DNA of 16,066 nucleotides from an uncultured Paracoccaceae bacterium (lineage in GTDB: Bacteria; Pseudomonadota; Alphaproteobacteria; Rhodobacterales; Rhodobacteraceae), in contig CALEZJ010000350.1 of assembly GCA_937927885.1 (NCBI GenBank), positions 1 through 16,066 of the forward strand, read 5' to 3'. The position numbers were made by a program, and so were the translations under genes. Each line of letters begins with the position of its first letter. The stretch's first letter is position 1. Below are positions 14,392 through 16,066 of this stretch, piece by piece. The notes beneath the pieces were generated by a model. The model was not told where the DNA came from. It saw nothing but the letters and a program-made list of their open reading frames with translations, and made no database searches.

Positions 14392-16066
14392 ATGAACCGA
14401 GTCAGGGTCTTGTTTCAGATTGCGGCGCTGGCGCTGCTGGCGGGGTGCGCGCCTTCCGCGCGCCAGGGCATCGATCCTGAACCCCTTCAGGTTTCGCGCG
14501 GTGGGCCGCATTTGCTGACCACCCTCGTTTTGTCCCCCGGAGGTCCTGCCGAAGGGCAGCACGCGGCGAGCTTTGCTGCTGCGGGTGCCGGGCGCGTATC
14601 GGTCGGTTTCCTGCCGCAAGGTCGCGGCGCCTACGACATTCGCGCCACCTGCGATGCGCGCGCCCGGGTCCGCGATGCCCAAGGCGAGATCAGCGCACCG
14701 ATGTGGCGCGAACCTGGCCAGCCGGTCGTGCTACGCGTCGAGCCGGGTGCACGGGCAGCGGTGCTGCTGGACCTCGACCCTGCCACCACTCGTTGTGAGT
14801 TGACCGTTACCCCCGGTGGCCGCAGCGCCTGGTCGCTTCGCCTTGAACGCGAGGACCGCGTCCATCCCGCCGTCACGCGACTGGATACGCCCTTGCCCGC
14901 CTGTACAGCCGCAGGGGGCGATGCCTTGGAACGCGCCTTCATGGCCGATCTCGGGCTGTCGGCCACCTGCCCGGTGCAGATCGGTCGGGTCAGTACGCTT
15001 GAACACGGGCTCGACGCGCTCAACGCCCGCATCGAGGCATTGACCGGACGGCGCCTGACGCAGGCCCAACTCGAGGCCGGCGATCCCGACATGGCGATCG
15101 ATTACAGCGCTGCGCCGCAGCTCGATCTGATCTACATGACCTATCTGAACCTGAACGCCGATTTTGTCGGTTTCCTCATGGCGCGCATGCTGGCCTGGCA
15201 CGCGGCGCGCGGCACGGTGGTCCGGATCCTTGTCGCCGAGATCATGCTGACCGCCACCGACCGGCGCCTGTTCGAGGGGCTGGCCGCGCGCTATCCCAAT
15301 GTGCAGATCCAGTCCTTTACCCTGCCTGCTTCCGCGGCTGTTGGGCTGGACGGACAACTGGGGCGCCTTCATCGGGTAACCCATGTCAAGATGTTCGCCA
15401 CTCTGGCACGCCAACCCGGCCGATCGGTGGCCATCATCGGCGGGCGCAATATCCACGAAGGCTATTTCTTTGATGCGCCGCGTAACCTGCGGGGCTATCC
15501 CGGGTTGCATCAGTACAACGTCGCCGAGACCCGCATGACCGGTGGTTTCACCGCCTACCAGGATTACGAAATCGCGATGCATGACGACGCTGCCGTCCGG
15601 CGCATCGCCGGGCACATGGCGGCGCTCTGGCACCGCGATCATGACAGCCAGGTCATGCGCGCTCCCGCTTCGGGTGGTGGTCCTGCGCGTGCGGGCGAGG
15701 GGATGATGCGGCATTTCGTTTCGATCCCCTTTGCCGATGGCCAGGCGCAGGAGGCCTATTACGTCGGGTTGTTCGATGCTGCCCGGAGTTCGATCCGCAT
15801 CGCCATTCCCTATCTGAACCTGCCGCCCTTGCTGCACGCCGCGCTTGACCGCGCGAGGGCGCGCGGGGTCGAGGTCGATGTGGTGACCACGGTGCGGGTG
15901 CGCGAGGCTACGGATTTCATCGTCTCCGGCCTGAACCGCGACTTTGCGAACCAGTTTGGCGACTGGGTCGAGTTTGTGGATTTCGACCCTTATCCCTTGC
16001 TGCTGCATGCCAAGTTGATCGTCATTGACGGCCGACTGTCAGTGATCGGATCGACCAACCTTAACC
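14392..16066 (+). CDS. Phospholipase D superfamily (cardiolipin synthase-like) lipoprotein, 3' end missing
   Basis: Open for 558 codons from ATG 14392 to the window edge, so the C-terminus is missing. A lipoprotein signal peptide ([19 protein letters not shown], lipobox LAGC, lipidated C19) places it at a membrane facing the periplasm. Residues 20 to about 190 form an unrecognised domain with four cysteines (C87, C135, C171, C193). Two PLD halves follow. The second HKD is canonical: HAKLIVID (H539, K541, D546) with GSTN (553-556). The first is atypical: HVKMFATL (H331, K333) has Leu at the Asp position and GGRN (350-353) comes five residues later than usual. PLD enzymes transfer phosphatidyl groups or hydrolyse phosphodiesters through the two His. 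ClsA/ClsC-like relatives make cardiolipin, but toxins and nucleases share the fold, so the substrate is open. It is divergent from scoA, 103 bp away. Confidence 0.85.
   Translation, partial: MNRVRVLFQIAALALLAGCAPSARQGIDPEPLQVSRGGPHLLTTLVLSPGGPAEGQHAASFAAAGAGRVSVGFLPQGRGAYDIRATCDARARVRDAQGEISAPMWREPGQPVVLRVEPGARAAVLLDLDPATTRCELTVTPGGRSAWSLRLEREDRVHPAVTRLDTPLPACTAAGGDALERAFMADLGLSATCPVQIGRVSTLEHGLDALNARIEALTGRRLTQAQLEAGDPDMAIDYSAAPQLDLIYMTYLNLNADFVGFLMARMLAWHAARGTVVRILVAEIMLTATDRRLFEGLAARYPNVQIQSFTLPASAAVGLDGQLGRLHRVTHVKMFATLARQPGRSVAIIGGRNIHEGYFFDAPRNLRGYPGLHQYNVAETRMTGGFTAYQDYEIAMHDDAAVRRIAGHMAALWHRDHDSQVMRAPASGGGPARAGEGMMRHFVSIPFADGQAQEAYYVGLFDAARSSIRIAIPYLNLPPLLHAALDRARARGVEVDVVTTVRVREATDFIVSGLNRDFANQFGDWVEFVDFDPYPLLLHAKLIVIDGRLSVIGSTNLN

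Noticed and set aside
14731..16008. A 425-codon minus-strand reading frame opposite the PLD lipoprotein
   Set aside because: The plus-strand frame encodes a lipobox and both PLD motifs over 558 codons; the minus-strand product is His/Gly/Arg-rich and not family-like.
1..16066. tRNA genes, rRNA, CRISPR arrays, insertion sequences, prophage or toxin-antitoxin pairs
   Set aside because: I saw no cloverleaf-like sequence with a CCA-side stem, no regularly spaced repeats, no transposase or integrase motifs and no terminal inverted repeats with target duplications.

Overview
The window looks like chromosomal DNA of an alphaproteobacterium, most likely order Rhodobacterales. This rests on the high GC content with strongly GC-rich third codon positions, the lepB-rnc-era cluster followed by a DUF1491 gene, a TrcR/DUF1013 protein, a DUF1127 small protein, and the Rhodobacterales-like sequence of RuvB, PrmA and PheT. 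It is mostly housekeeping sequence. I see no rRNA, tRNA, CRISPR array, insertion sequence, phage gene or restriction/defence island.

Layout. (1) 1-471, plus strand: the 3' end of ruvX and a small DUF1289 cysteine-motif protein, followed by a structured convergent intergenic region. (2) 660-3083, minus: pheT, without pheS beside it. (3) 3234-3668, plus: a secreted four-cysteine DUF6636-like protein, meeting trcR (3673-4434, minus) tail to tail with only 4 nt between stop codons. (4) 4571-5230, plus: a secreted RNase T2-family protein whose catalytic Glu position is Gln. (5) 5284-7864, minus: ruvC-ruvA (ATGA overlap) and then, after an unusual 374-bp spacer, ruvB; together they are the Holliday-junction resolution machine. 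(6) 8185-8394, plus: a DUF1127 gene with its own strong intrinsic terminator. (7) 8470-9728, minus: prmA and a small one-helix membrane protein. (8) 9914-12819, minus: lepB-rnc-era-DUF1491, linking signal peptide cleavage, RNA processing and ribosome assembly. (9) 12949-14288, minus: scoA-scoB, a 3-oxoacid CoA-transferase for ketone-body or acetoacetate use. (10) 14392 to the window end, plus: a phospholipase-D-superfamily lipoprotein, truncated by the window edge.

Most promising for a second look: the PLD-family lipoprotein, with a novel-looking N-terminal domain and a non-canonical first HKD motif; the RNase T2 homologue with the Glu-to-Gln change; the ruvA-ruvB spacer; and the slippage-prone hexamer repeat encoding the acidic tail of TrcR. 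I did not find a multi-gene system that I would call undescribed.
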